A stretch of DNA of 64,000 nucleotides from NCBI RefSeq assembly GCF_005577435.1, contig NZ_CP040396.1, positions 571,501 to 635,500 on the forward strand. Direction: 5' to 3'. Of this stretch, positions 1-8,305 are shown piece by piece; the first letter of the stretch is position 1, and each line of letters starts with the position of its first letter. A model generated the notes under the pieces. The model worked only from the letters and a program-made list of their open reading frames with translations, did not search any database and was not told where the DNA came from. Both the position numbers and the translations under genes were made by a program. The stretch comes from Paenibacillus algicola (lineage in GTDB: Bacteria > Bacillota > Bacilli > Paenibacillales > Paenibacillaceae).

Positions 1-1
1 G

Positions 2-1336
2 GGCCAGGCTGGTCATATGCTGTCGTTGCAGCGGGGGCTGAGCGGTCTCAAGGATTCGGTGTCCGGCGTCAGTGATTCGGTAAAGAAGACGTTATCCGAT
101 GCCCGTAATACGGTAGAGGATCCAGGAGATGCCCTGAAGCAGACGGTGAAGGAAACGGCTTCAGGCGTGGAGCGGACAGTGGAAGAGGCGGTGCAGGGCT
201 TGGGAGAGACACTGGAGCCCGCAGCGGAACTGGCTGAAAGCACATTGAGAAATGGTGCAGGCACGGCTTCAGAAGCTGTTCGGCATACCGGAGAGACGGT
301 GCAGAAGGTACTGGAATCGGCTTATGAGCCGGAGGTGGTCGTAACAGAAACCGTGAAGGCAGCAGGCAAGACGGTCCGCGAGACGGGCAAGATGCTGTCA
401 GGCACGGTGCGAAACGGCGTAGCTGCGGTGAAGGAAACCGGTAAGGGTGCGGCAAACACCGTGGAAGAGACGGCAGAGAATGTGCTCCGTGAAACGGATA
501 AGTTGTTGAGTCAGGTGAAGGAGACGTCAAAGACGCTGATACCGGTGAAGCCGGCACAGCCATCGAAGCCGCCAGCTCCAGTGAAGCCGCCGGAGGCGCC
601 GGAAGAGCCCGAGCAGGAGCTTCCACAAATTCCGGAAGATGCATCACAGCCGGAGCGGCCGATTTTTACACAGCCTGATCCGGCACCTAGTGATGTCCGC
701 GCAGATCGTGAGCATTCGGAGGATAAAGTAAGGCTTGGGCTAAATCCCCCGGAGCCTGTCGCAGTGACCGGTAAAGAGCGGGAAGCATCCTCACGAGTGA
801 CAGAGAAGGAAGAAGACCGACCGCGGGAGAGCACACCTGACACATCGGAGAAGGATGAGCTGCAGGAGGCTGAAGAGAACAGCGTTGATGCTGCAGCAGC
901 TTTCCAAATCGGAGCTGCAGACGCATTCGCTCCGAAGCAGCGACAGCAAGAGCCGCAGGAGGTACCTCAGGTCTTGGGAATGACAGAAGCGACGCAGGAC
1001 AATGCGGGACCCCGTGTTGATTCGGGAGTATTCTTGGAGCAGGCAAGAGGGAATGCTGAAGTTATTTTTGATAACGCTTTCTTTTACAAAATATACAGTA
1101 CGCCGCTGTTGTATGCCCAGAACGCCCAGTCCACCGGTACAGCCGGGATCGGATCAACAGGAATCTGGCTCTTATCTTTTCTGACGGATGGAAGCCCGGT
1201 TTCGAGTCCGGAATCATCCCCGTCTGCATGGCCCGGCTCGCTGTATGCGCTGAATAGTCAGTGGATAGCTGAGCCTGCAGGACTTCCGCCACAGCGCTCT
1301 CCTTATTTTGCAGAGGATTACACAAACTCAAAATAA
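2..1336 (+). CDS. amphipathic-helix (LEA-like) repeat protein, 5' end probably outside window
   Basis: The reading frame is open from base 2. The first ATG (17) has no ribosome site in the 16 visible bases, so the true start probably lies upstream. Residues about 1-175 (counted from that ATG) are degenerate 11-residue amphipathic repeats rich in V, K, E, T and A, resembling LEA or apolipoprotein helices. A Pro/Glu-rich linker follows (about 180-230), then an acidic region and a mildly hydrophobic C-terminus. I see no LPXTG motif or transmembrane helix. It lies 6 bases before a sortase substrate gene and probably shares its operon. Function is unknown; a cell-surface or envelope role is inferred from the neighbours only. 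Confidence 0.6.
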   Translation, partial: GQAGHMLSLQRGLSGLKDSVSGVSDSVKKTLSDARNTVEDPGDALKQTVKETASGVERTVEEAVQGLGETLEPAAELAESTLRNGAGTASEAVRHTGETVQKVLESAYEPEVVVTETVKAAGKTVRETGKMLSGTVRNGVAAVKETGKGAANTVEETAENVLRETDKLLSQVKETSKTLIPVKPAQPSKPPAPVKPPEAPEEPEQELPQIPEDASQPERPIFTQPDPAPSDVRADREHSEDKVRLGLNPPEPVAVTGKEREASSRVTEKEEDRPRESTPDTSEKDELQEAEENSVDAAAAFQIGAADAFAPKQRQQEPQEVPQVLGMTEATQDNAGPRVDSGVFLEQARGNAEVIFDNAFFYKIYSTPLLYAQNAQSTGTAGIGSTGIWLLSFLTDGSPVSSPESSPSAWPGSLYALNSQWIAEPAGLPPQRSPYFAEDYTNSK

Positions 1337-1342
1337 GGAGAG

Positions 1343-3157
1343 ATGAATATGAAATGGACAAATAAATGGGTTATGGCTGCGGCAGTGAGTGTTCCGGTGT
1401 TGTTTGCTGCCACGGTTGGCGGTGCTTCTGTGGAGGCTGCAGCGGAAAGGAATGCTAACGAGTCAAGCTCGCGCGCGCTGCTCGAAATCCGGCTGGATAA
1501 GCTCCCGCTGGTCGAGAAGGTGCATGTGGGAGTGCTGGAGCATAAGCATGGGGAGAAGGACAGCCATCATGAAGGAGGCCACAGCGAAGAGGGTACTGAT
1601 CACGAAAGCACCGAGGAGGAAAATGCCGATCCAGGAAGCAATAATGAGCAGTATGGAGATCAAGGAAACATGGATGAGCAAGATGCTGATCCCGAGGTGA
1701 GCGAAAGTCAGAAGCGGGAGAAGCGTGCCCTGGTGGACCTGGATCTCAAGGACAGTGTGCTGGGCGAACGTGCGCATGTGGGTGTGCTGGAGCATGAGCA
1801 TGAGGTGAAGGACAGCCAGCGTGAAGGAGTTCAGGGCGACGATGCTAATCCCGAGGTGAGCGAAAGTCAGAAGCGGGAGAAGCGTGCACTGGTAGACCTG
1901 GATCTCAAGGAAAGCGTGCTGGGCGACCGTCTGCATGTGGGTGTGCTGGAGCATGAGCATGAGGTGAAGGGCAGCCAGCGTGAAGGAGTTCAGGGCGACG
2001 ATGCTGATCCCGAGGTGAGCGAAAGTCAGAAGCGGGAGAAGCGTGCCCTGGTAGACCTGGATCTCAAGGACAGTGTGCTGGGCGACCACGTGCATGTGGG
2101 TGTGCTGGAGCATGAGCATGAGGTGAAGGGCAGTCAGCGTGAAGGATTTCAGGGTGACGATGCTGATCCCGAGGTGAGCGAAAGTCAGAAGCGGGAGAAG
2201 CGTGCCCTGGTGGATCTGGATCTCAAGGAAAGCGTGCTGGGCGAACGTCTGCATGTGGGTGTGCTGGAGCATGAGCATGAGGTGAAGGGCAGCCAGCGTG
2301 AAGGCGTTCAAGGCGACGCAAAAACAAGTGAGCGAGCGCTGCTCGATCTTGATCTGCTTGATGGCATTATAGGTGACACAGAGTTGTCTGTTTTGGAAAC
2401 AGTCGCAAGCCGTAACGATGACGGTACACGTTATACGGAACGCTCAGGAGTCAGACTGAATCTGTCTCCAGTCTTGCTGCCCTTGGATTTGAATCTTGGC
2501 GTTCTCACAAGCTCCAGCCAGACCATCCCAGGACAAGATGACAACGCTGGCGGAGACAACACCGGAGGAGACAACGCTGGCGGAGACAACACCGGAGGAG
2601 ACAACACCGGAGGTGATAACGCTGGCGGAGACAACACTGGCGGCGACAACGCTGGAGGCGACAACACCGGAAGTGACAACACCGGAGGAGACAACACTGG
2701 CGGAGACAATACCGGAGGTGACAACGCTGGCGGAGAGGGCTCAGATGGCTTTGCGGCTGGTAATACAGACGCATCCGAAGATAGTTCCACAGGAGAAAGC
2801 AATAGCGGTAATGCCGATCCTGGCGCTGTTGAAGGCGGTAGTGGAGAGCAAGCCGGAGCGACAGACGGCTTAAACAGCTCTCGTCCGAGGACTGGTGAGG
2901 TGTCGCTTACAGAAGGCAACGGAAGCGCAGCCGGCAGCTTAGGATACAGCTATAGTAGTGAGCGGGCAGAGGCATCTCTGTCAGGTAACGCTGCATTCAC
3001 ACCATTGCTGGCAGGTACTAACGCTTCCATTCAAGAAGGGAGCTTCCCGAGAACAGGAGGACTTCTCGACAGCAGCTGGCTGGTAGTAGCAGCCTTGGCG
3101 CTGCTGCTCCTGGGAGCGGGCCTGACCGCATATCCGACCCTCCGGGGGAAGCTGTAA
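1343..3157 (+). CDS. sortase-anchored acidic repeat surface protein
   Basis: 604 residues. An AAGGAGAG ribosome site stands just before ATG 1343. The N-terminus is a signal peptide (WVMAAAVSVPVLFAATVGGASVEA, residues about 8-31, described by position only). Next come four complete 53-residue repeats (bases 1691-2326), each with a KREKR basic cluster, an ALVDLDLK strand and a His/Glu-rich segment, with degenerate copies on both sides. A DN(A/T)GG pentapeptide tract (bases 2539-2738) acts as a wall-spanning stalk. The C-terminus has FPRTGG (568-573), a hydrophobic helix and a short basic tail: a sorting signal with F in place of L. It is presumably anchored to peptidoglycan by the downstream sortase, whose ATG overlaps this stop codon. 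Function unknown. Confidence 0.85.
   Translation: MNMKWTNKWVMAAAVSVPVLFAATVGGASVEAAAERNANESSSRALLEIRLDKLPLVEKVHVGVLEHKHGEKDSHHEGGHSEEGTDHESTEEENADPGSNNEQYGDQGNMDEQDADPEVSESQKREKRALVDLDLKDSVLGERAHVGVLEHEHEVKDSQREGVQGDDANPEVSESQKREKRALVDLDLKESVLGDRLHVGVLEHEHEVKGSQREGVQGDDADPEVSESQKREKRALVDLDLKDSVLGDHVHVGVLEHEHEVKGSQREGFQGDDADPEVSESQKREKRALVDLDLKESVLGERLHVGVLEHEHEVKGSQREGVQGDAKTSERALLDLDLLDGIIGDTELSVLETVASRNDDGTRYTERSGVRLNLSPVLLPLDLNLGVLTSSSQTIPGQDDNAGGDNTGGDNAGGDNTGGDNTGGDNAGGDNTGGDNAGGDNTGSDNTGGDNTGGDNTGGDNAGGEGSDGFAAGNTDASEDSSTGESNSGNADPGAVEGGSGEQAGATDGLNSSRPRTGEVSLTEGNGSAAGSLGYSYSSERAEASLSGNAAFTPLLAGTNASIQEGSFPRTGGLLDSSWLVVAALALLLLGAGLTAYPTLRGKL
1691..2326 (+). repeat. four tandem 159-bp coding repeats
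   Basis: The same sequence (starting cccgaggtgagcgaaag) recurs at 1691, 1850, 2009 and 2168, an exact 159-bp period that encodes 53 residues. Copies differ by only a few substitutions, mostly at the residues before HVGVLEHEHE, which suggests recent duplication or gene conversion. Confidence 0.95.
2539..2738 (+). repeat. 15-bp repeats encoding a DN(A/T)GG stalk
   Basis: About 13 tandem 15-bp units (gacaacnctggcgga type) encode GGDNA or GGDNT pentapeptides. Low-complexity Gly/Asp/Asn tracts like this are typical spacers in wall-anchored proteins. Copy number is likely to vary between strains. Confidence 0.9.
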
Positions 3158-3810
3158 TGCGCTCCCGGCGGCGATTTGTAACAGCAGGTATTTTTACAAT
3201 GCTCGCAGGCCTTGTCACCTTGGTGCAGGTGCTGCACACCACTTCGGAAACCGACCGGATTCAAAAGGATTTGAAGGCAGCGGTATACCATGAACAGGTG
3301 TATGAAAATCCGCAAGCCAGCCAGTCTCATCCACGTGCAGTATCGGAAAAACCCGGTATCGCACGCACACAGAGTGCATCGGTCGCAGCGCCGAAGGAGA
3401 TCCAAGGTGTAGCAACAGCAGCGGAGGGTGTTTTGAAATATCCATCGATCGGGGTGGATGCTGCTGTGGTATCCGGCGTGTCGGAGGAGGAGCTGAATCA
3501 TGCGCTTGGCATCATGGGAGAGGATGTGCCGGGGACAGATGGAAGTCATGCTGTAATTGCTGGACATCGTTCCGGTATTACGGGAAAGTTTTTCAACACA
3601 CTCCATCAGGCCCGGGAAGGGGATGTATTCAGCTATCATACGAGCGAGGGGGTGCTGCGCTATAAAGTGGTAAGTCTTCAGGTGGTTACACCGGATAAAA
3701 TCGATGCTGTGCGCCCGGTGCCTGGGGAGAGCCGGATGACGCTGGTCACCTGCTACCCCAATTATTCCAACGCCTACAGGCTGCTGGTGACAGGTATTCA
3801 AGTGGATTAA
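3157..3810 (+). CDS. sortase (class D-like)
   Basis: 217 residues. Cysteine transpeptidase that cleaves a C-terminal sorting signal and joins the substrate to the cell wall. One N-terminal membrane anchor (residues about 8-26) is followed by a stalk and then the catalytic barrel. The triad is visible: His137 in AVIAGHRSG, Cys199 in TLVTCYP and Arg208 in NAYRLLVTG. The ATG shares its A with the stop codon of the FPRTGG protein (TAATG), so translation is coupled and that protein is the obvious substrate. Size and the single N-terminal anchor fit class D; class assignment from sequence alone is tentative. Confidence 0.92.
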   Translation: MRSRRRFVTAGIFTMLAGLVTLVQVLHTTSETDRIQKDLKAAVYHEQVYENPQASQSHPRAVSEKPGIARTQSASVAAPKEIQGVATAAEGVLKYPSIGVDAAVVSGVSEEELNHALGIMGEDVPGTDGSHAVIAGHRSGITGKFFNTLHQAREGDVFSYHTSEGVLRYKVVSLQVVTPDKIDAVRPVPGESRMTLVTCYPNYSNAYRLLVTGIQVD

Positions 3811-4015
3811 GCTCTTTTGGCTGTCGCCATCAATGAATAGCGGTAATCCATGAAGCACCGATTCATCCTGACTTCAAGCGGGTAACGACACTTATAAGCA
3901 ATCGTGATGACGGGACGGAACAAAACAAGTAGGACCAGTAAAGATACCGGGAGGCAGTGGCGACGACCGCAGAAACCGAGGCGGCACAAATCCAAGGCAG
4001 GGAGAGGCGATGATT

Positions 4016-4297
4016 ATGTATAACAGCAAGGTAGTGACCGGCAGAATCATTGAAATCCGTGACGATCATGTGGTGACGCTTCAAGGGGATACGGTGAGCA
4101 CGTATCATTTGAAGTATTACACGATGACGAACGAAGAGCTCCTCTCTTTGCCTGAAGCGGAAGCTGCGATGGTGCAGGCCGCCGCTGCACGCTCCGAGGA
4201 GGAAGAAGTGACCGGAGTGAGGGGCTGGCTTAGCCGGGAGCGGAACCCGCTGACCTCCTGGTTGACAATATGGAAAAAAAGCGCAAATCGAGCCTGA
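4016..4297 (+). CDS. small hypothetical protein
   Basis: 93 residues from ATG 4016, which sits 8 bases after GGGAGAGG; an in-frame ATG at 4010 is too close to that site. The N-terminal half (KVVTGRIIEI..VVTLQGDTVSTYHL) looks like a small beta-barrel. The C-terminal half is acidic and then basic. No signal peptide or known domain recognised. It follows the sortase after a 200-base gap and ends at a strong terminator, so it could be the last gene of that operon. Confidence 0.6.
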   Translation: MYNSKVVTGRIIEIRDDHVVTLQGDTVSTYHLKYYTMTNEELLSLPEAEAAMVQAAAARSEEEEVTGVRGWLSRERNPLTSWLTIWKKSANRA

Positions 4298-4336
4298 CCG
4301 CCGCATTCGTCCTAAAAGGTGCTGCGTCAAGCTCGG

Positions 4337-4385
4337 AGGGGCTGTTCCTCAGTCATTAAAGATGATTGAGGAACTCCCCTTTTTT
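4337..4385 (+). terminator. Rho-independent terminator
   Basis: A long stem (AGGGG..TTCCTCAGTCATT pairing with ATGATTGAGGAACTCCCCT) is followed by a run of six T. It closes the sortase-region transcript. Confidence 0.85.
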
Positions 4386-4399
4386 AGTTTGTCCAAGGT

Positions 4400-4443
4400 A
4401 AAATAGCGGTGCTTGAGCGTTGTTCTTGCACGGCTATTTTTTT
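4400..4443 (+). terminator. second Rho-independent terminator
   Basis: AAAATAGCGGTGC pairs with GCACGGCTATTTT with one mismatch, followed by seven T. It stands 15 bases after the first terminator and insulates the repeat array downstream. Confidence 0.75.
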
Positions 4444-4549
4444 GTTTATTGATAATCTTTCGATTAAGGCAGGCTGTCTTTTGGTTTCTGAGGTTACTTA
4501 TGGGACATCCCCTTGCGACCGTTTCATGCGCGGGCGATTGAGGCGTGCC

Positions 4550-5400
4550 CGAAGGCGGTAGACGCTAAATGAATTCGGAATTTCGCTTTCGTTTGCTATA
4601 GCTCTGCGCTGGCGCTGCAACGAGTTCGGTTTTTCGCATTCGTTTGCTCCGTATCCGTGCTGGCGGCGTAACGAGTTCGGTTTTTCGCGTTCGTTTGCTA
4701 TAGCTCTGCGCTGGCGGCGCAACGAGCGCGGTTTTTCGTATTCGTTTGTTCCGTATCCGTGCTTGCGCTGCAACGAGTTCGTTTTTTCGCGTTTGTTTAC
4801 TCCAGATCCGTGCTGGTGGCGCAACGAGCGCGGTTTTTCGCATTCGTTTGCTCTATATCCGTGCTGGTGGCGCAACGAGTTCGGTTTTTCGCGTTCGTTT
4901 GCTCTATATCCGCGCTGGCGGCGCAACGAGCGCGGTTTTTCGTATTATTCGTTTACTCCGTATCCGTGCTGGCGGCGCAACGAGTTCGGTTATTCGCGTT
5001 CGTTTACTCCAGACCCGTGCTGGCGCTGCAACGAGTTCGGTTTTTCGCATTCGTTTGCTCCGTATCCGTGCTGGCGGTGCAACGAGTTCGTTTTTTCGCG
5101 TTTGTTTACTCCAGATCCGTGCTAGCGGTGCAACGAGTTCGTTTTTTCGCATTCGTTTGCTCCGTATCCGTGCAGGCGGCGCAACGAGTTCGTTTTTTCG
5201 CGTTCGTTTGCTCCAGACCCGTGCTGGCGGCGCAACGAGCGCGGTTTTTTGCATTCGTTTGCTCTATATCCGTGCTGGCGGCGCAACGAGCGTGGTTTTT
5301 CACGTTCGTGGACCGCGATTGGAGCGAACTGGCGCGACGAACGCGGAATTTCACGTTCATGGACCGCGATTGGACCGCGCTTGGTGCGAAATCATGCAAC
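4550..5400 (+). repeat. 51-bp tandem repeat array 1 (about 16 units)
   Basis: The core aacgagttcggtttttcgcg recurs with its 5' base at 4568, 4619, 4670, 4721, 4772, 4823, 4874, 4925, 4979, 5030, 5081, 5132, 5183, 5234 and 5285, plus a degenerate copy near 5339. Every step is 51 bases except one of 54. The remaining 26 bases resemble tttgctccgtatccgtgctg and occur in two or three recurring variants. Because 51 is a multiple of 3, several frames stay open on both strands, but none has a ribosome site or protein-like composition. I treat it as noncoding. A similar array lies at 20.05-20.83 kb. Confidence 0.95.
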
Positions 5401-5488
5401 GAGGCATGAAGCATTTATGATACAATCTAACATGTTATTTAAGTATGATCTTACAGCGTAAAACGACAGATCACGCGCGGGAGGGTTC

Positions 5489-6904
5489 ATGAACTCGTTT
5501 TTAACGACATTTCTGGTAAATACGGCGGTGCTGCTTACGGCAGCGTATCTGGCTAATCTGTTTTATAAATATGTGCTCAGCCGTACCTCAACCTTTACGA
5601 TGTATTTCGTTTCCATCCTGCTGCTTATTTTGGGAGGCTGGGCCTGCTCCTTTTTCGGGTATCGCGTCAGTGAGGACATCATCTTTGATCTGCGCTTTGT
5701 GCCTTTGATTATCGCGGTGTTCGGTTACCCCCGGGCTTTTCCGCTGGTCATCATCGGGACGGGGATCGGGCTGCTGCGGTTTACCTTTGGTGTGAATGAA
5801 GCCGCCGTGGCGGGTTTCGTTAATTTGACGCTGCTCGGTATATTAAGCGCTTGTCTGAATGTCTGGTTCCGGCGAAGCCACCGTTCGCTCTACGTGAAAG
5901 GCTTTGTGGTGGTGGCTGCCGTCAATGTGATGAATACGATCAATATAGCCGTGTTTGGCGTGCTTCCGGTAGAGGAATTTCTGCGCCTGGTCGCCGTCAG
6001 AACGTTCCCGCTGGGGCTGATGCTGAGCGCGGGCTGTGCGCTGCTATTTCATGAGTTTTATCAGGAGCTGAGCCGAATGAGACAGCTTCGAATCGTCAAT
6101 GCCGAGCTATCCCGTCAAAAAGACGCGCTGGAGCGCGCACAGCTCATCCTGGAGGAGCGCGCCAAGGAGCTGGCGCTGGCGTCCCAATACAAAAGCGAGT
6201 TTGTTGCAAATATGTCGCATGAGCTGCGTACTCCGCTGAACAGCATCATCAACCTGGCCCAGCTGATTCACGAAGGCGATGAAGGCAAGCTGCCGGAGGG
6301 AACGATGGAATATGCACGGCTGATTCACGTATCAGGCTACGATCTGTTAAATCTCGTGAACGACGTGCTGGATTTATCCAAAGTAGAGGCAGGACATCTG
6401 GATATTACGATGGAGGATATCAACATCCGGGAAATGATATACATGCTTCATATGTCCTTTGAGGTAACGGCTGCGAAGCAGGGCCTTGTCTTTGAGCTGG
6501 AGCTGGGGGAGGACGTTCCGGAACGCTTTATCTCTGATCCGCAGAGGGTGAATCAGATTGTACGCAACCTGCTCTCCAATGCTTTTAAATTTACGTCGGA
6601 GGGCAGTGTAAGGCTGACGGTGAGATCTGAACGAGATGGGGAGTCTGACATCGAGTGGCTGGTCGTTTCTGTTACGGATACCGGTATTGGAATTCCAAAA
6701 AATCAGCAGGCCTTGATCTTTGAAGCGTTTGAGCAGGGCGACACCTCCATTACGCGGAAATATGGGGGCACCGGGCTCGGGCTGTCGATCAGCCGGGATC
6801 TGGCACGGCTGCTGAACGGCTTTATCGAGGTGGTCAGCAGCCCGGCAGAGGGGAGTACCTTTTCGCTGTATCTGCCGCTTCGCAATCCTGAAAAAACGCT
6901 ATGA
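5489..6904 (+). CDS. membrane sensor histidine kinase
   Basis: 471 residues; GGGAGG precedes ATG. The N-terminus has about six membrane helices (1-190) resembling the 5TMR-LYT sensor, with FDLRFVPLIIAVFGYPRAFP near 66-85. A coiled coil (195-232) leads to the H-box NMSHELRTPLN with His244, the N-box around NQIVRNLLSNAFKF, then DTGIGIP and GGTGLGLSIS ATP-binding motifs. It autophosphorylates on His244 in response to an unknown membrane or envelope signal. No response regulator gene is next to it, so it is an orphan and may feed a phosphorelay such as that to Spo0F (inference). Confidence 0.9.
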   Translation: MNSFLTTFLVNTAVLLTAAYLANLFYKYVLSRTSTFTMYFVSILLLILGGWACSFFGYRVSEDIIFDLRFVPLIIAVFGYPRAFPLVIIGTGIGLLRFTFGVNEAAVAGFVNLTLLGILSACLNVWFRRSHRSLYVKGFVVVAAVNVMNTINIAVFGVLPVEEFLRLVAVRTFPLGLMLSAGCALLFHEFYQELSRMRQLRIVNAELSRQKDALERAQLILEERAKELALASQYKSEFVANMSHELRTPLNSIINLAQLIHEGDEGKLPEGTMEYARLIHVSGYDLLNLVNDVLDLSKVEAGHLDITMEDINIREMIYMLHMSFEVTAAKQGLVFELELGEDVPERFISDPQRVNQIVRNLLSNAFKFTSEGSVRLTVRSERDGESDIEWLVVSVTDTGIGIPKNQQALIFEAFEQGDTSITRKYGGTGLGLSISRDLARLLNGFIEVVSSPAEGSTFSLYLPLRNPEKTL

Positions 6905-6979
6905 AAATTTTTCATTCCTTCTTATTGACAGCGGCGGATCCGGGTGTAGAATGGGGTCAAAGAGAATTGGGTCAGCCAT

Positions 6980-8281
6980 TTGAAGACATCGAAGGAGTGT
7001 ATCCCCATCAAGGCCGTAAGAGTTGCATACAGACCTCAGCGTCTTACCTCGCGTCACCGCAAGCACCTGCTCATTGCCAACTGGGAGGGTGTGCCTGCCG
7101 TAACGTACCAGACGCTGCTGGGAGGTCCGTTCCTGACGGGCTATCTGCTTTACCTGGGAGCGGAGTCCGGCATGATCGGCTTCGTCCTCGCCGTGACGAC
7201 TTTTTTCAATATTATTCAGATTCTGACGGCTTATCTCGTTCAGCGCCTGCAGTACCGCAAGAAGGCAATGATCATCTCGACGGCTCTGAACCGTATTTTG
7301 TGGGGAACGACGGGACTAATCCCGTTTGTGTTTGACCGAGAGTGGTGGATCCCGGTGTTTCTCGTGCTCTATTCTGCTGCGTTTATCGCCGGGACGGTCT
7401 CGGGCATGCTATGGACCTCGGTGATCAGTGACATGGTGCCTGCCAAGGTTCGAGGCCGGTATTTCGGCATTCGCAACACGATGCTGAACGCCCTGGGTGC
7501 AGTGGTGCTGTTCGCAGGCGGCCTGATTCTGGACTGGTATCCGGGCGGCAAGGGCTTTCTGATTCTATTCGCGATTGCCTGGGTGGCAATGGCGGCGAAT
7601 CTTCCGCTGTTCTTTCTGTATCCGGATCCGCCGTTTGAGCGCTCGAAGGAAACCCGGTTCTGGCCGATGGTGCGCAAGCCGCTGTCAGATCAGCCCTTTA
7701 TAAAATCGACACTGTTTCTCGGCGGCTGGCTGTTTCTGCAGACGCTGGTGGTGCCGCTGTATTCCTATGCCATGCTGGATGTGCTGGAGATCAGCTACTC
7801 CGTCGTGTCCATGATGACGGTATCCCAGACCGCTGTGATGATGATTGGCTTCTACGTCTGGGGCAATTTGAATGCTCGATTCTCCAACCGGACGCTGCTC
7901 TTCTGGACGCTGCCGCTGATCGCGGCCTCCTCAATGGCATGGGGTCTGCTCTCCGTGCTGCCGGTCATTCCGGTGCTGCTGGTGTCGCATATGCTGCTGG
8001 GCGCAGGCGTCGGCGGCTTCAACCAGCTGGCCTTTAATTTTATGATTGGGGATACGCCAAAAGGGGATCGCCCCATGTTCATTGCCATGTATTCGGCCAT
8101 TACCGGCGTGGCTGCATTTCTGGGGCCGCTGATTGGCGGCCAGGTGTTCAAGCTGCTGCTGGATGCGCCTGAATGGATGCAGCATTACGGATTTCAGCTG
8201 CTGGTTGGGGTGCTCATGCTGCTGACGGCATGGCTGCTGGGACGAAGAGTGCTGCTCGGCGGAAAGCAGGCGGCCTTATAA
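6980..8281 (+). CDS. MFS-type transporter
   Basis: About 433 residues with 10-12 hydrophobic segments. The inter-domain style motif KVRGRYFGIRN (about residues 153-163) is typical of major facilitator permeases. Substrate unknown. The start is uncertain: TTG 6980 has no ribosome site, while AAGGAG (6992-6997) sits 9 bases before an in-frame ATC at 7007, which could be a rare non-AUG start. It is followed after 24 bases by the NAD(P)-binding protein gene, probably in one operon. Confidence 0.8.
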   Translation: MKTSKECIPIKAVRVAYRPQRLTSRHRKHLLIANWEGVPAVTYQTLLGGPFLTGYLLYLGAESGMIGFVLAVTTFFNIIQILTAYLVQRLQYRKKAMIISTALNRILWGTTGLIPFVFDREWWIPVFLVLYSAAFIAGTVSGMLWTSVISDMVPAKVRGRYFGIRNTMLNALGAVVLFAGGLILDWYPGGKGFLILFAIAWVAMAANLPLFFLYPDPPFERSKETRFWPMVRKPLSDQPFIKSTLFLGGWLFLQTLVVPLYSYAMLDVLEISYSVVSMMTVSQTAVMMIGFYVWGNLNARFSNRTLLFWTLPLIAASSMAWGLLSVLPVIPVLLVSHMLLGAGVGGFNQLAFNFMIGDTPKGDRPMFIAMYSAITGVAAFLGPLIGGQVFKLLLDAPEWMQHYGFQLLVGVLMLLTAWLLGRRVLLGGKQAAL

Positions 8282-8305
8282 AGAAAGCGACAGGAGGAGT
8301 TACGG

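Noticed and set aside
1463..2311. 282-residue frame opposite the sortase-substrate repeats
   Set aside because: Mirrors the 159-bp repeat; the sense frame has signal peptide, stalk and sorting signal.
4550..5400. CRISPR array
   Set aside because: Repeats and intervals are regular, but the intervals are recurring variants rather than unique spacers, the core is read through into them, and no cas genes are present. Same for 20050-20830.
4746..5420. 224-residue repeat protein on the + strand of array 1
   Set aside because: Several frames on both strands stay open only because the period is a multiple of three. No ribosome site, and the composition (Arg/Phe/Ala runs) is not protein-like.
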